64,000 bases of DNA, from the NCBI RefSeq assembly GCF_009753715.1, contig NZ_WQMS01000006.1, forward strand, positions 455,781 to 519,780, written 5' to 3'. This stretch comes from Sphingomonas horti (GTDB lineage: Bacteria; Pseudomonadota; Alphaproteobacteria; Sphingomonadales; Sphingomonadaceae). The position numbers and the translations under genes were made by a program. This document shows positions 44,210-52,568 of the stretch, in pieces (the first letter of the stretch is position 1; each line of letters starts with the position of its first letter). A model generated the notes under the pieces. It saw nothing but the letters and a program-made list of their open reading frames with translations, did no database searches and was not told the DNA's origin.

Positions 44210-44941
44210 CTAGATCTTCCAGCCCGAATGGATCGCGACCAGCCCGCCAAGCATCGGCTCGACCTTCGTCCGCACGAACCCGGCCTCGCCGATCATCCGC
44301 TCGAACGCCGGCATGTCGGGGAAGCGGCGGATCGATTCGATCAGGTAGCGGTAGCTGTCCTCATCATCGGCGATCAGCTTGCCGACCTTGGGCACGATCC
44401 GGTGCGAGTAGAAGTCGTAGACTTCGGCAAAGCCCGGCCACAAGGTCGTCGAGAATTCGAGGCAGAAGAAGCGGCCGCCGCGGCGGAGCACGCGGTGCGC
44501 CTCGCCGAGCGCGGCCGGGATGTCGGTCACGTTCCGGATGCCGAACGCGATGGTGTAGGCGTCGAAGAAGCGATCGGGGAAGGTCAGGCTGTCGGCGTTC
44601 GCCTCGCTCCATACCAATGTGTCCAGGCCGCGCGCTTCGGCCCGGCCCATGCCGACCTCGAGCATCTCGGGGTTGATGTCGGCGACGGTCACGCGCGCGC
44701 CGCACCGCGCCAGGCGGAAGGCGATGTCGCCGGTGCCGCCGGCCATGTCGAGAATCTCCTCGCCCTCACGCGGTTTCACGCGGCGGACGAAGCGGTCCTT
44801 CCACAGCCGGTGCATGCCGGCCGACATGGCGTCGTTCATGACGTCGTAGCGGCGCGCGACGTTCGAGAAGACGGCGCCGACGCGGCGGGTCTTTTCCTCT
44901 GGGGCGACCTCTTGGTAACCGAAGGAGACTGTTTCGGACAT
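44210..44941 (-). CDS. ubiE: ubiquinone/menaquinone biosynthesis C-methyltransferase UbiE
   Basis: UbiE methylates the benzoquinol ring during ubiquinone synthesis. The 243-residue protein shows YDVMNDAMSAGMHRLWKDRF, the SAM motif LDMAGGTGDIAFRLA and GIRNVTDIPAAL. I prefer ATG 44941 (MSETVSFG), matching the usual family start; GTG 44953 is possible. It heads the ubiE-ubiB-mntA-hepT-coaBC-dut-DUF29-moeB run and diverges from mutM (57 bp). Confidence 0.96.
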   Translation of the reverse strand: MSETVSFGYQEVAPEEKTRRVGAVFSNVARRYDVMNDAMSAGMHRLWKDRFVRRVKPREGEEILDMAGGTGDIAFRLARCGARVTVADINPEMLEVGMGRAEARGLDTLVWSEANADSLTFPDRFFDAYTIAFGIRNVTDIPAALGEAHRVLRRGGRFFCLEFSTTLWPGFAEVYDFYSHRIVPKVGKLIADDEDSYRYLIESIRRFPDMPAFERMIGEAGFVRTKVEPMLGGLVAIHSGWKI

Positions 44942-44998
44942 GAGGCGGTGCACTAGCGAAGGGTTGTGGACCTAGCAAACGCCGCGTAGCTGCATCCG

Positions 44999-45811
44999 GT
45001 GCCCGAGCTCCCCGAAGTCGAAACCACCGTCCGCGGGCTGCGGCCCGTCCTTGAAGGACAGACGCTCTGGCACGTGGAGGCGCGGCGCCCGGACCTGCGC
45101 TTCGCGTTCCCGCCCGACCTGCGCCAGCGACTGACCGGCGCGCGTGTGACGGGCCTCGGCCGGCGCGCCAAATACGGGCTGGTCGACACCGATCGCGGCG
45201 ACACGATGATCTTCCATCTCGGCATGTCCGGGCGCTGGCGGCTGGACCCCGAGACGATCGGGACGCACGACCATCTGGTGCTGGAGACGGGGGCGGGACG
45301 ACGGCTCGCGCTCAACGATCCGCGCCGGTTCGGTTCGGTCGACCTGTTCCCGACGGCCGACCTGCCAGCTTATCCCGTCTTCGCCGCGATGGGACCGGAG
45401 CCGCTCGGGCCGGACTTCACGCACGGATATCTGGCCGCGGCGCTGGAAGGGCGAAGCGCGGCGATCAAGGCGCTGCTGCTCGACCAGCGGATCGTCGCGG
45501 GCCTGGGCAACATCTATGTCTGCGAGGCGCTGCACATGGCCGGCATCGCGCCGACCCGCGCCGGCGGCCGCATCGCGCGCAAGCGGCTGGACGCGCTGGT
45601 GCCGGCGATCCGCGCGGTGCTGGAAGCGGCGATCGAGGCCGGTGGCTCGACCTTGCGCGACTATGCCCGGCCGAGCGGGGAGCTCGGCTATTTCGCGAAG
45701 CAGTGGCGCGTCTATGGCCGCGAGGGACAGCCATGCCTGTGCGGCGCACCGGTCAGGCGCCGGGTCGATGGCGGCCGCTCGACCTTCTACTGCGCGGCAT
45801 GCCAGCGCTGA
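44999..45811 (+). CDS. mutM: formamidopyrimidine-DNA glycosylase MutM (Fpg)
   Basis: MutM excises 8-oxoguanine and formamidopyrimidines. The 270-residue protein starts at GTG and reads PELPEVETTVRGL, so that after Met removal the catalytic Pro1/Glu2 are in place. Helix-two-turn-helix elements include VAGLGNIYVCEAL, and the C-terminal zinc finger has CLCG and CAAC. Converges on parE with a 3 bp gap and no room for separate terminators. Confidence 0.97.
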   Translation: MPELPEVETTVRGLRPVLEGQTLWHVEARRPDLRFAFPPDLRQRLTGARVTGLGRRAKYGLVDTDRGDTMIFHLGMSGRWRLDPETIGTHDHLVLETGAGRRLALNDPRRFGSVDLFPTADLPAYPVFAAMGPEPLGPDFTHGYLAAALEGRSAAIKALLLDQRIVAGLGNIYVCEALHMAGIAPTRAGGRIARKRLDALVPAIRAVLEAAIEAGGSTLRDYARPSGELGYFAKQWRVYGREGQPCLCGAPVRRRVDGGRSTFYCAACQR

Positions 45812-45814
45812 CGA

Positions 45815-47794
45815 TCACGCGTCGATCGCTTCCTCGTCGAGGCGGGAGGCATTTTCCTGGATGAACTGGAAGCGGTGTTCCGGGTTGCGGCCCATCAGCC
45901 GGTCGACCAGGTCGCGGACACCGGCGCGCTCTTCATAATCCTGGGGCAGGGTGATGCGGATCAGGCTGCGCGTCTTCGGGTCCATCGTGGTTTCGCGGAG
46001 CTGCTGCGGGTTCATCTCGCCCAGGCCCTTGAAGCGGCCGACCTCGACCCTCTTGCCCTTGAACTCGGTCGCTTCCAGCTCGGCGCGGTGGGCGTCATCG
46101 CGGGCGTAAAGGCTCTTGCCGCCCGCAGTCAGGCGGTAGAGCGGCGGCTGGGCGAGGTAGAGGTGGCCGCGGCGGACGATGTCGGGCATTTCCTGGAAGA
46201 AGAAGGTCATCAGCAAAGTCGCGATATGGGCGCCGTCCACGTCCGCGTCGGTCATGATGACGATGCGTTCGTAGCGGAGCGCATCGGGCGAGCATTTGTC
46301 GCGCGTGCCGCAGCCCAGGGCCTGGATCAGGTCCGCGATCTCGTTGTTCGCGCGGATCTTGTCGGCGGTGGCGGAGGCGACGTTCAGGATCTTGCCGCGG
46401 ATCGGCAGGATCGCCTGAGTCTTGCGGTCGCGCGCCTGCTTGGCCGAGCCGCCGGCCGAATCGCCCTCGACGATGAACAGCTCGGTGCCGGCGGAATCGC
46501 TCGCCGCGCAGTCGGTGAGCTTGCCGGGCAGGCGGAGCTTGCGCGCGCCGGTCGCGGTCTTGCGCCGCACCTCGCGCTCAGCCTTGCGGCGCAACCGCTC
46601 GTCCATCCGGTCCATGACGAAGCCGAGCAGCGCCTTGCCCCGCTCCATCCGGTCGGCGAGGAAATGATCGAAATGGTCGCGGATGGCGTTCTCGACGAGC
46701 CGGGCCGCTTCGGGGCTGGTCAGCCGGTCCTTGGTCTGGCTCTGGAATTGCGGGTCGCGGATGAAGACGGACAGCATCAGCTCGGCGCCGGTGACGATGT
46801 CGTCGGCCGAGATGTCCTTCGCCTTCTTCTGCCCGGTCAGCTCGCCGAAGGCGCGGATGCCCTTGGTCAGTGCAGCGCGGAGCCCCTGTTCATGCGTGCC
46901 GCCGTCGGGCGTCGGGATGGTGTTGCAATACCAGCTGTAGCTGCCCTCGCTCCATAGCGGCCAGGCGACCGCCCATTCGACGCGGCCCTGACCGTCGGGA
47001 AATTCCTGCGCGCCGGTGAAGAACTCGGTGGTCGCACATTCGCGCTCGCCGATCTGCTCCTTCAGATGGTCGGCGAGGCCGCCGGGGAACTGGAACACGG
47101 CTTCGGCGGGGATGCCCGCCTCGACGATCAGCTCCGGCGCGCATTTCCAGCGGATTTCGACCCCGGCGAACAAATAGGCCTTGGACCGGGCGAGGCGGTA
47201 GAGGCGTGCCGGGCGGAACCGCAGCTCATCGCCGAAAATCTCCGGGTCCGGCACGAAAGTGACGGTGGTGCCGCGGCGGTTCGGCACCGCGCCGAGCTCC
47301 TCGAGCGGGCCGAGCGTCACGCCACGGGCGAAGCGCTGGCGGTAGAGCGACTTGTTGCGCGCGACCTCGACTGTCGTCTCGGCCGATAGCGCGTTGACGA
47401 CGCTGACGCCGACGCCGTGCAGGCCGCCCGACGTCGCATAAGCCTTGCCCGCGAATTTGCCGCCCGAATGGAGCATCGACATGATGACTTCCAGCGCCGA
47501 CTTGTCCGGATATTTGGGATGCGGATCGACCGGCATGCCGCGGCCATTGTCCGCGATGGTGATCCGGTTGCCGGGCTCCAGCGTCACCTCGATCCGCGTC
47601 GCGAAGCCGGCGACCGCCTCGTCCATCGCATTGTCGAGCACTTCGGCGGCGAGGTGATGCAGCGCCCGCTCGTCGGTGCCGCCCACATACATGCCGGGCC
47701 GCCGCCTGACCGGCTCCAGCCCTTCCAGCACCTCGATCGAGGACGCGTCATAGTCGGTGGAAATCGCGGCATTGGAAGCAAACAGGTCGGACAT
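45815..47794 (-). CDS. parE: DNA topoisomerase IV subunit B
   Basis: ParE is the ATPase subunit of topoisomerase IV, which decatenates daughter chromosomes. The 659-residue protein has the GHKL ATP site (EVLDNAMDEAVAGF, ITIADNGRGMPVD, GLHGVGVSVVNALS) and the Toprim domain (EGDSAGGSAKQARDRKTQAI, MTDADVDGAHI). Length and IPTPDGGTHEQG favour ParE over GyrB. The SR4 repeat copy b lies in its upstream region. Confidence 0.95.
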   Translation of the reverse strand: MSDLFASNAAISTDYDASSIEVLEGLEPVRRRPGMYVGGTDERALHHLAAEVLDNAMDEAVAGFATRIEVTLEPGNRITIADNGRGMPVDPHPKYPDKSALEVIMSMLHSGGKFAGKAYATSGGLHGVGVSVVNALSAETTVEVARNKSLYRQRFARGVTLGPLEELGAVPNRRGTTVTFVPDPEIFGDELRFRPARLYRLARSKAYLFAGVEIRWKCAPELIVEAGIPAEAVFQFPGGLADHLKEQIGERECATTEFFTGAQEFPDGQGRVEWAVAWPLWSEGSYSWYCNTIPTPDGGTHEQGLRAALTKGIRAFGELTGQKKAKDISADDIVTGAELMLSVFIRDPQFQSQTKDRLTSPEAARLVENAIRDHFDHFLADRMERGKALLGFVMDRMDERLRRKAEREVRRKTATGARKLRLPGKLTDCAASDSAGTELFIVEGDSAGGSAKQARDRKTQAILPIRGKILNVASATADKIRANNEIADLIQALGCGTRDKCSPDALRYERIVIMTDADVDGAHIATLLMTFFFQEMPDIVRRGHLYLAQPPLYRLTAGGKSLYARDDAHRAELEATEFKGKRVEVGRFKGLGEMNPQQLRETTMDPKTRSLIRITLPQDYEERAGVRDLVDRLMGRNPEHRFQFIQENASRLDEEAIDA

Positions 47795-47914
47795 GGAGCA
47801 AGGCTATAGAGGGACGAGGGGCGAGTGCGAAACCCGGCAATGGCCGACAGGCGCGCGCATGTTGGGGATAAGGCAGGCGTCCGCCGGATGCGCCGAACAG
47901 GCCGCCGGGCGCGA

Positions 47915-48063
47915 AAGGTTAGGAAGGTTCGGCGCGCGGGAAAAATTCCGTCGATCAATCGCGGCCGAATGATCGACCGGATCAATCAATGCCGACAAGC
48001 GAGGGCGGGACGAATCGTTCATTCTTCTGCGAACATATCAGGAACATGGGAATGTAGGACAGC
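47915..48063 (-). repeat. SR4 dispersed element, copy b, with LexA-like box
   Basis: Shares the 32 bp core and the ATGTAGGACAGC tail with 33488-33624. It contains GAAC-ATATCAG-GAAC (48031-48045), a perfect GTTC-N7-GTTC LexA pattern on the minus strand. It lies between the stop of the SRPBCC gene and the start of parE, both minus-strand, and so could influence parE. Small frames in it have no credible support. Confidence 0.65.
48031..48045 (-). promoter_or_regulatory. candidate LexA (SOS) box
   Basis: GTTCCTGATATGTTC on the minus strand fits the alphaproteobacterial SOS consensus GTTC-N7-GTTC. It lies 237 nt upstream of parE, which is far for direct control. It may instead serve a short transcript from the repeat itself. 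Confidence 0.4.
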
Positions 48064-48073
48064 GATTTGAATG

Positions 48074-48541
48074 TCAGGAAACGCGGCGGAGGGGCACGAC
48101 GTTTTCCAGCGCCTCCAGCCTGTCGGCGAGGGAGCGATTGCAGGCTTCGTAGGCGGGGACGAAGGCTTGCTCGATCTGCTCGTCGGTGAAGCGCCAGGGG
48201 ATCAGGCCGGACAGCGTCTCGCTGTGGAACAGGCGCGTGCCGCCGGCTTCGTGGCAGAGCTCGAACAGGTGATCGCCGGTGAAAAGCAGCGGGACATGGC
48301 CGCGCCAGCCGAGCGCGCGTCCCCGTTCGGCGCGGGTGATGGTGACGGTCTGGCGGATCGTGGTGCCGGGCCGCGCCGGATTGGCGAAGCGCATCGCCAC
48401 CCGCTCGCCGACATAGGCCTGGCCGTCCGCTTCCAGGTTCAGCGGGTTCCAGTCGCGATAATGCGCGAAATCGGCGAGCACCGTCCACACGCGCTCCGGC
48501 GCATGCGGCAAGTGGATCGACGTCAGGATGCGCTTCGGCAT
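48074..48541 (-). CDS. SRPBCC (START-like) domain protein
   Basis: A 155-residue protein with the polyketide-cyclase/SRPBCC beginning IHLPHAPERVWTVLADFAHY-RDWNPL and the C-terminal helix expected of the helix-grip fold. These proteins bind hydrophobic ligands; the function is unknown. ATG chosen at MPKRILTS, since upstream sequence is the GC-rich repeat region of the PEP-CTERM gene end. Confidence 0.85.
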   Translation of the reverse strand: MPKRILTSIHLPHAPERVWTVLADFAHYRDWNPLNLEADGQAYVGERVAMRFANPARPGTTIRQTVTITRAERGRALGWRGHVPLLFTGDHLFELCHEAGGTRLFHSETLSGLIPWRFTDEQIEQAFVPAYEACNRSLADRLEALENVVPLRRVS

Positions 48542-48585
48542 GCCCCATCGATCAATGCCTGGAAACGCGGCCGCGCAAGGCCGCG

Positions 48586-48646
48586 TCGACCAGCGGCCGG
48601 CGGGATTCGACCAGCGGCCGGAGCGCCGGCGCCGCCGCGCCGGCGC
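48586..48646. repeat. direct repeats and GC-rich hairpin after PEP-CTERM gene
   Basis: TCGACCAGCGGCCGG occurs twice (48586-48600 and 48607-48621, 21 nt apart). Next to it is a perfect 10 bp-arm hairpin GCGCCGGCGC-CGCC-GCGCCGGCGC (48623-48646), 11 nt after the stop of the minus-strand PEP-CTERM gene. No T-run follows, so it may be a stability or pausing hairpin rather than a classical terminator. Confidence 0.6.
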
Positions 48647-48657
48647 CCCGAGCCTGG

Positions 48658-49494
48658 TCAGGCGTAGGTGACCTGCGCGGTCCGCCGCCGGCGGCGCGCC
48701 GCGGCGCCGACCGCCATGAAGCCGCCGATCATCAGCGCCCAGGTCGCGGGCTCCGGAACCGCAGTGATGGTGAAAGTGCCGGAACCGGTCGCACTGCCCA
48801 GCGAATAGGTGCCGGTGAAGGTGCCGCCGCCGAACGCCGACCAATAGCCGGCCGCGTCGTCGATCGCCTGCTGCTGCTGGGCGACCGTGCAGCCCGTGCA
48901 ATAGGCGGCGAACGAGTTGCCGGTGCCGCGGCCGACCAGCCCGTCGACCAGCTGGGTGTTGGCGCCGCCCGTGATGAAGACGTCGTCCGCCGTCCACAGC
49001 GTGTCGTCCGCGCCCTTCAGCACGCCCCAATATTCGGCATTGTACTGATAGGCGCCGGCGGCGACCGAATATTGCAGGCCGTTGGCGGGATCGCTGGAGT
49101 TCATCACCAGCGACAGCTGGCTGATCGAGAACTGGCTGCCGTCGCCATCGATGCGGACGCCGAAATGCATGCGGTTGCCGAGCTCGCTGCCATATTGCGC
49201 GCCGAACGCGGCGGCCGGGCCAGCGACGCCTTTCCAGGACGGAAAGCCGGTCACGATCCCTTCGCGTGCGGTTACCGTCGACTGCGCCTTGAAATAGGTC
49301 GGCTGGTTGGGATCGCCCTTGGCGGTCAGGCCGTCATGAAGCGCCGAATTGATGTTCTGCACCCAGCCCGCATAGGAAGGCGAGCCGAAGGCGTTGGGCG
49401 CCAGCGTCGGCGTGACCGTGATCGTGGCGGCCTGGGCCGCAGACGCGCCGAACAGCGCGGCCGAAGCGGCCGCGAGCAACATGGTCTTGGACAT
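48658..49494 (-). CDS. PEPxxWA-CTERM sorting domain protein
   Basis: A 278-residue exported protein: signal peptide ending SAAQA (about 1-22), a body rich in Gly/Ser/Ala/Asn with a CTGC pair, and the sorting tail VPEPATWALMIGGFMAVGAA followed by ARRRRR. It differs from the first PEP-CTERM protein in its body, so the two are not recent duplicates. The ATG is preceded by GAGGGGG and a good promoter lies upstream. Function unknown. Confidence 0.9.
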   Translation of the reverse strand: MSKTMLLAAASAALFGASAAQAATITVTPTLAPNAFGSPSYAGWVQNINSALHDGLTAKGDPNQPTYFKAQSTVTAREGIVTGFPSWKGVAGPAAAFGAQYGSELGNRMHFGVRIDGDGSQFSISQLSLVMNSSDPANGLQYSVAAGAYQYNAEYWGVLKGADDTLWTADDVFITGGANTQLVDGLVGRGTGNSFAAYCTGCTVAQQQQAIDDAAGYWSAFGGGTFTGTYSLGSATGSGTFTITAVPEPATWALMIGGFMAVGAAARRRRRTAQVTYA

Positions 49495-49561
49495 GATACC
49501 CCCTCTCAGTTGTCGCTGAAGCGACCCCGCCCGGCGCTCTGCGGCGCCTGGACGACTCGGG

Positions 49562-49589
49562 TTTATAACCTGTTTAGGATTTTTGTCAC
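49562..49589 (-). promoter_or_regulatory. sigma-70-like promoter of the PEP-CTERM gene
   Basis: On the minus strand GTGACA (49589-49584), 16 bp spacer, TATAAA (49567-49562), in a clearly AT-rich patch. It would give a leader of about 60 nt containing a perfect GTCGCT-TC-AGCGAC hairpin just before the ribosome-binding site. Confidence 0.6.
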
Positions 49590-49630
49590 GACCCGTTGCG
49601 TTCGTTACGATTTGAAATTGAACGCAAAGC

Positions 49631-49652
49631 GCTCCCGCACCAAGGCGGGAGC
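49631..49652 (-). terminator. hairpin terminator after gcrA
   Basis: GCTCCCGC-CTTGGT-GCGGGAGC on the minus strand, 9 nt after the gcrA stop and followed by GCTTTGCGTTC, a weak T-rich tract. Probable terminator, though the T-run is imperfect. Confidence 0.5.
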
Positions 49653-49661
49653 CGAAGCGCC

Positions 49662-50315
49662 TCAGCGCACCCGCGGGCCGCCGAAGGGGAGCGGCGGGGG
49701 CGGGCGGCGATCGCGCCGCGGCAGCTGCGCCTGATAGGCCTGGCCGCAATGGGCGACGCAATAGGGGAAGCCCGGGTTCACCGGCGCCCCGCAGAAATGG
49801 AAGTCCGGTTCGCCCGGATGGCCGAGCGGCCATTTGCAGATGCGCTCGTTCAGATCGAGCAGGCTGGTCTTGCCGGCGATCTCCGGGCTCGGCTTGGCCG
49901 GCACCAGGCGGCGCGGCGGCGCGGGCGGGATCGGCGCGGAGGTCTCGCCCGGCGCCTGGCGGAGGAAGCCGCCGGGGCCGATCGAGCGGATCTGCGGCTG
50001 CGGCGGAGCCGGAGGCGCATCCGGCGCGGCTGCGGCCGGCGCGGGGCGCTCGGGCGCGGGGAGCGCGACGCGGGGCGCGGGCGCGGGGCGCGGCGCCGTC
50101 TCGGCGCGCGGTTCCGCGGGCGCGGCGGCGGGAACGACGGCGTCGTCCTTGCCCTCGCGCACCGGCGACGGACGCGACTGCAGGCCCAGCCGGTGCGCCT
50201 TGCCGATCACCGCGTTGCGGCTGACGCCGCCCAGCTCTTCGGCGATCTGGCTGGCGGTCATTCCCTTTTCCCACATCGATTTCAGCTGGTCGATGCGTTC
50301 GTCAGTCCAGGCCAT
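49662..50315 (-). CDS. gcrA: cell cycle regulator GcrA
   Basis: GcrA is an alphaproteobacterial DNA-methylation-sensitive transcription factor that works with sigma-70 RNA polymerase. The 217-residue protein has the N-terminal helix-turn-helix MAWTDERIDQLKSMWEKGMT-ASQIAEELGGVSRNAVIGKA, a long Pro/Ala linker, and a C-terminal Cys/His module (CKWPLGHPGEPDFHFCG, YCVAHC). It depends on CcrM-type GANTC methylation in Caulobacter; CcrM itself is not in this window. Confidence 0.96.
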   Translation of the reverse strand: MAWTDERIDQLKSMWEKGMTASQIAEELGGVSRNAVIGKAHRLGLQSRPSPVREGKDDAVVPAAAPAEPRAETAPRPAPAPRVALPAPERPAPAAAAPDAPPAPPQPQIRSIGPGGFLRQAPGETSAPIPPAPPRRLVPAKPSPEIAGKTSLLDLNERICKWPLGHPGEPDFHFCGAPVNPGFPYCVAHCGQAYQAQLPRRDRRPPPPLPFGGPRVR

Positions 50316-50383
50316 CGTCGTCCTTACGTCCCAAAAATCCTGCGCCTTGCGGGTGAGGCCGTCAGCCGATAGGCGGGCAGCCG

Positions 50384-51211
50384 ATGCTCGACCAGTCCCA
50401 ATCCGGAGTCCGCCTCGCACCCGGCATCGCGTCCATCACGAACGTGAACTGGCCGGGCTTGCGCGCCCTTTATGTGAAGGAGGTGCGGCGTTTCTTCAAG
50501 GTGCAGCTCCAGACGATCTGGGCGCCGGCGATCACCAACATGCTGTTCCTGGCGATCTTCACGGTCGCGCTGGGGCGCGCGGGGCGGACGGTGCTCGGCC
50601 ACCCGTTCGCCGATTTCATCGCCCCCGGCCTGATCGTGATGGGCATGCTGCAGAACAGCTTCGCCAACGCAAGCTTCTCGCTGCTGGTCGGCAAGATCCA
50701 GGGCACGATCGTCGACTATCTGATGCCGCCGCTTTCCCATGGCGAGCTGCTGGCGGCGCTGAGCGGCGCGGCGGTGACGCGGGCGATCCTGGTCGGCTCC
50801 ACCGTGTGGCTGGCGATGCAGCTCTGGCCCGGCGTGCACGTGATGCCGCGCCATTTCTGGGCGGTCGCCTGGTTCGGCGTGCTGGGCGCGCTGTTCCTCG
50901 CCTTCCTGGGCATCCTGACGTCGATCTGGGCGGAGAAATTCGACCATGCGGCATCGGTGACGAACTTCGTCGTCGCGCCGCTGTCGCTGCTGTCCGGCAC
51001 CTTCTATTCGGTCGACGCGCTGGCGCCGGCGTTCCGCGCGATCAGCCATGCCAACCCGTTCTTCTACATCATCTCCGGGTTCCGATACGGCTTCCTGGGC
51101 GACGCCGACTCGCCGGTGATGATCGGCGCGATCGTGGTGCTGGCGATCGATATCGTGATGGGCGCGATCTGCTACGCGCTGCTGCGTTCGGGCTGGAAGA
51201 TCAAGGCATGA
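50384..51211 (+). CDS. ABC-2 type transporter permease (YadH-like)
   Basis: A 275-residue membrane protein with six predicted helices and the ABC-2 pattern NVNWPGLRALYVKEVRRFFK, LMPPLSHGELL and FYSVDALAPAFRAISHANPF. Close families pair with a separate ATPase of the YadG type, but none is adjacent here, so the partner must be elsewhere. The next gene overlaps it by ATGA. Confidence 0.9.
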   Translation: MLDQSQSGVRLAPGIASITNVNWPGLRALYVKEVRRFFKVQLQTIWAPAITNMLFLAIFTVALGRAGRTVLGHPFADFIAPGLIVMGMLQNSFANASFSLLVGKIQGTIVDYLMPPLSHGELLAALSGAAVTRAILVGSTVWLAMQLWPGVHVMPRHFWAVAWFGVLGALFLAFLGILTSIWAEKFDHAASVTNFVVAPLSLLSGTFYSVDALAPAFRAISHANPFFYIISGFRYGFLGDADSPVMIGAIVVLAIDIVMGAICYALLRSGWKIKA

Positions 51212-51909
51212 GCTTCGTCGACTATCAGGCGCACGACATCGCCTGCGAGGCCTATGTCGCGCGGCCGGCGGGGGCGGGGCCGCATCCGGCGGTGCTGATC
51301 GCGCCGACGGTGCGCGGGCCGACGCCGCTGGAGCACGCCAAGGCCGACGCGCTGGCCGCGGACGGCTATCTCGCGATCGTCCTCGACCATTACGGGAAGG
51401 ACCAGCGCGACCTCGGCGACCGGGCGATGGGGCTGATGAACGCGTTGCTCGCCGACCGGGCGCTGCTGCGCCGGCGGCTGCTCGCGCACCTTGCCTTCGC
51501 GCAAGGGCTGGAGGGCGTGGACCGCGAGCGGATCGCGATCATCGGCTATTGCTTCGGAGGGCTCTGCGCGCTGGACCTCGCGCGCACCGGCACGGACGCG
51601 ATCCGGGGCGCGGTTTCGATCCACGGCATCTTTCCGCCGCCGGAGCTCGGGCCGCAGCCGCCGATCGCGGCGAAGCTGCTGGTGCTGCACGGCTGGGACG
51701 ATCCGCTGGCGACGCCGGATTCGGTGCTGGGGCTCGCCAGGGAGCTGACCGACGCCGTCGCGGACTGGCAGCTCCACGCCTATGGCCACACGGTGCACGG
51801 CTTCACCAATCCGGAAGCGGCGGTGTCGGGGCGGGTGCTCTACAATGAAGATGCCGACCGGCGCGCGAACCAGGCGCTGTCCGCCTTTCTGGCCGAAGCG
51901 CTGGCTTAA
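51208..51909 (+). CDS. dienelactone hydrolase family protein
   Basis: A 233-residue alpha/beta hydrolase with the dienelactone-hydrolase pattern: nucleophile Cys in IGYCFGGLCALDLA, Asp in LHGWDDPLATPD and His in YGHTVHGFTNPEA. Cys rather than Ser at the elbow is typical of this family. The substrate is unknown, and no aromatic catabolic genes are near. ATGA overlap with the permease. Confidence 0.92.
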   Translation: MSFVDYQAHDIACEAYVARPAGAGPHPAVLIAPTVRGPTPLEHAKADALAADGYLAIVLDHYGKDQRDLGDRAMGLMNALLADRALLRRRLLAHLAFAQGLEGVDRERIAIIGYCFGGLCALDLARTGTDAIRGAVSIHGIFPPPELGPQPPIAAKLLVLHGWDDPLATPDSVLGLARELTDAVADWQLHAYGHTVHGFTNPEAAVSGRVLYNEDADRRANQALSAFLAEALA

Positions 51910-51990
51910 CCGATCATAACGGAAGCGTTCAGGCTCGCTCCAGCGCGACTCGCCTAATCCGGCGCCATGTCCGAAGAAGGAGTGAGTGCC

Positions 51991-52329
51991 ATGAAAAGAC
52001 TGATCGCTTCGCTTGCCATCGCATCGGCCGCCATGATCGCGGCGGCGCCCGCCTCTGCCCAGGGCTGGGGTCGCGACGGCAATATCCATCAGCGGCTGCA
52101 GCGGATCGAATATCGGATCGACCGCAATTTCCAGCGCGGATCGCTGACGCGCAACGAAGCCAGCCGGCTGCGCGCCGAAGCCAATGGCGTGCAGCGGCTC
52201 GCCTGGCGTTACAGCCGCAACGGCCTGACCGGCTGGGAGCATCGCGACCTGGAGCGCCGCGTCGACCGGCTGCAGAACCAGCTGCAGCGCCAGCGCTTCG
52301 ACGACGATCGCCGCGGCTGGCGGCGGTAA
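51991..52329 (+). CDS. small secreted Arg/Gln-rich protein of unknown function
   Basis: A 112-residue protein with a clear signal peptide (MKRLIASLAIASAAMIAAAP, cleavage near ASAQ) and a strongly basic helical body with LQRIEYRIDRNFQRGSLTR and LERRVDRLQNQLQRQR, suggesting a coiled coil. Similar small exported proteins are widespread in sphingomonads without a known role. ATG 51991 has GAAGGAG upstream; the upstream ATG is rejected for lack of a signal-peptide start. Confidence 0.8.
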   Translation: MKRLIASLAIASAAMIAAAPASAQGWGRDGNIHQRLQRIEYRIDRNFQRGSLTRNEASRLRAEANGVQRLAWRYSRNGLTGWEHRDLERRVDRLQNQLQRQRFDDDRRGWRR

Positions 52330-52336
52330 ACTAAAT

Positions 52337-52470
52337 CCTCCCCTGCATTTGCAGGGGATGGGGAAGGGGCCGGAGCGAAGCGGAGGTATTTCCGCCCGCT
52401 GCGCGGTCGGCCCCTCCACCGCTCGCCTTTGGCGAGCGGTCCCCCTCCCCTCGCGATGCGAGGGGAGGAT
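52337..52470. repeat. SR2 long nested palindrome, copy e
   Basis: CCTCCCCTGCATTTGCAGGGG at left, GCCCCTCCACCGCTCGCC and GGCGAGCGGTCCCCCTCCCC in the middle, TCGCGATGCGAGGGGAGGAT at right. It lies between the small exported protein and the argD leader. Confidence 0.85.
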
Positions 52471-52519
52471 CCGGGTTGCGGGGTTGTCTCTCCCGGCCCC
52501 GGCTCCTATACGGCCCACA

Positions 52520-52542
52520 GGCGACCGTGCGGTCGCCTTTTT
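52520..52542 (+). terminator. intrinsic terminator in the argD leader (candidate attenuator)
   Basis: GGCGACC-GTGC-GGTCGCC followed by TTTTT, a compact classical terminator, ends 26 nt before the argD ATG; the ribosome-binding site AGGAG lies between. There is no room for a promoter after it, so argD transcripts must read through, which suggests attenuation or escape from upstream transcription. Confidence 0.65.
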
Positions 52543-52568
52543 GCGTTTCTTGCCCAGGAGCCTTCGCC

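Noticed and set aside
47804..48022. Short reading frames in SR4 copy b (similar frames also in copy a)
   Set aside because: No start with a ribosome-binding site and the two copies do not keep a common frame; better explained as a non-coding repeat.
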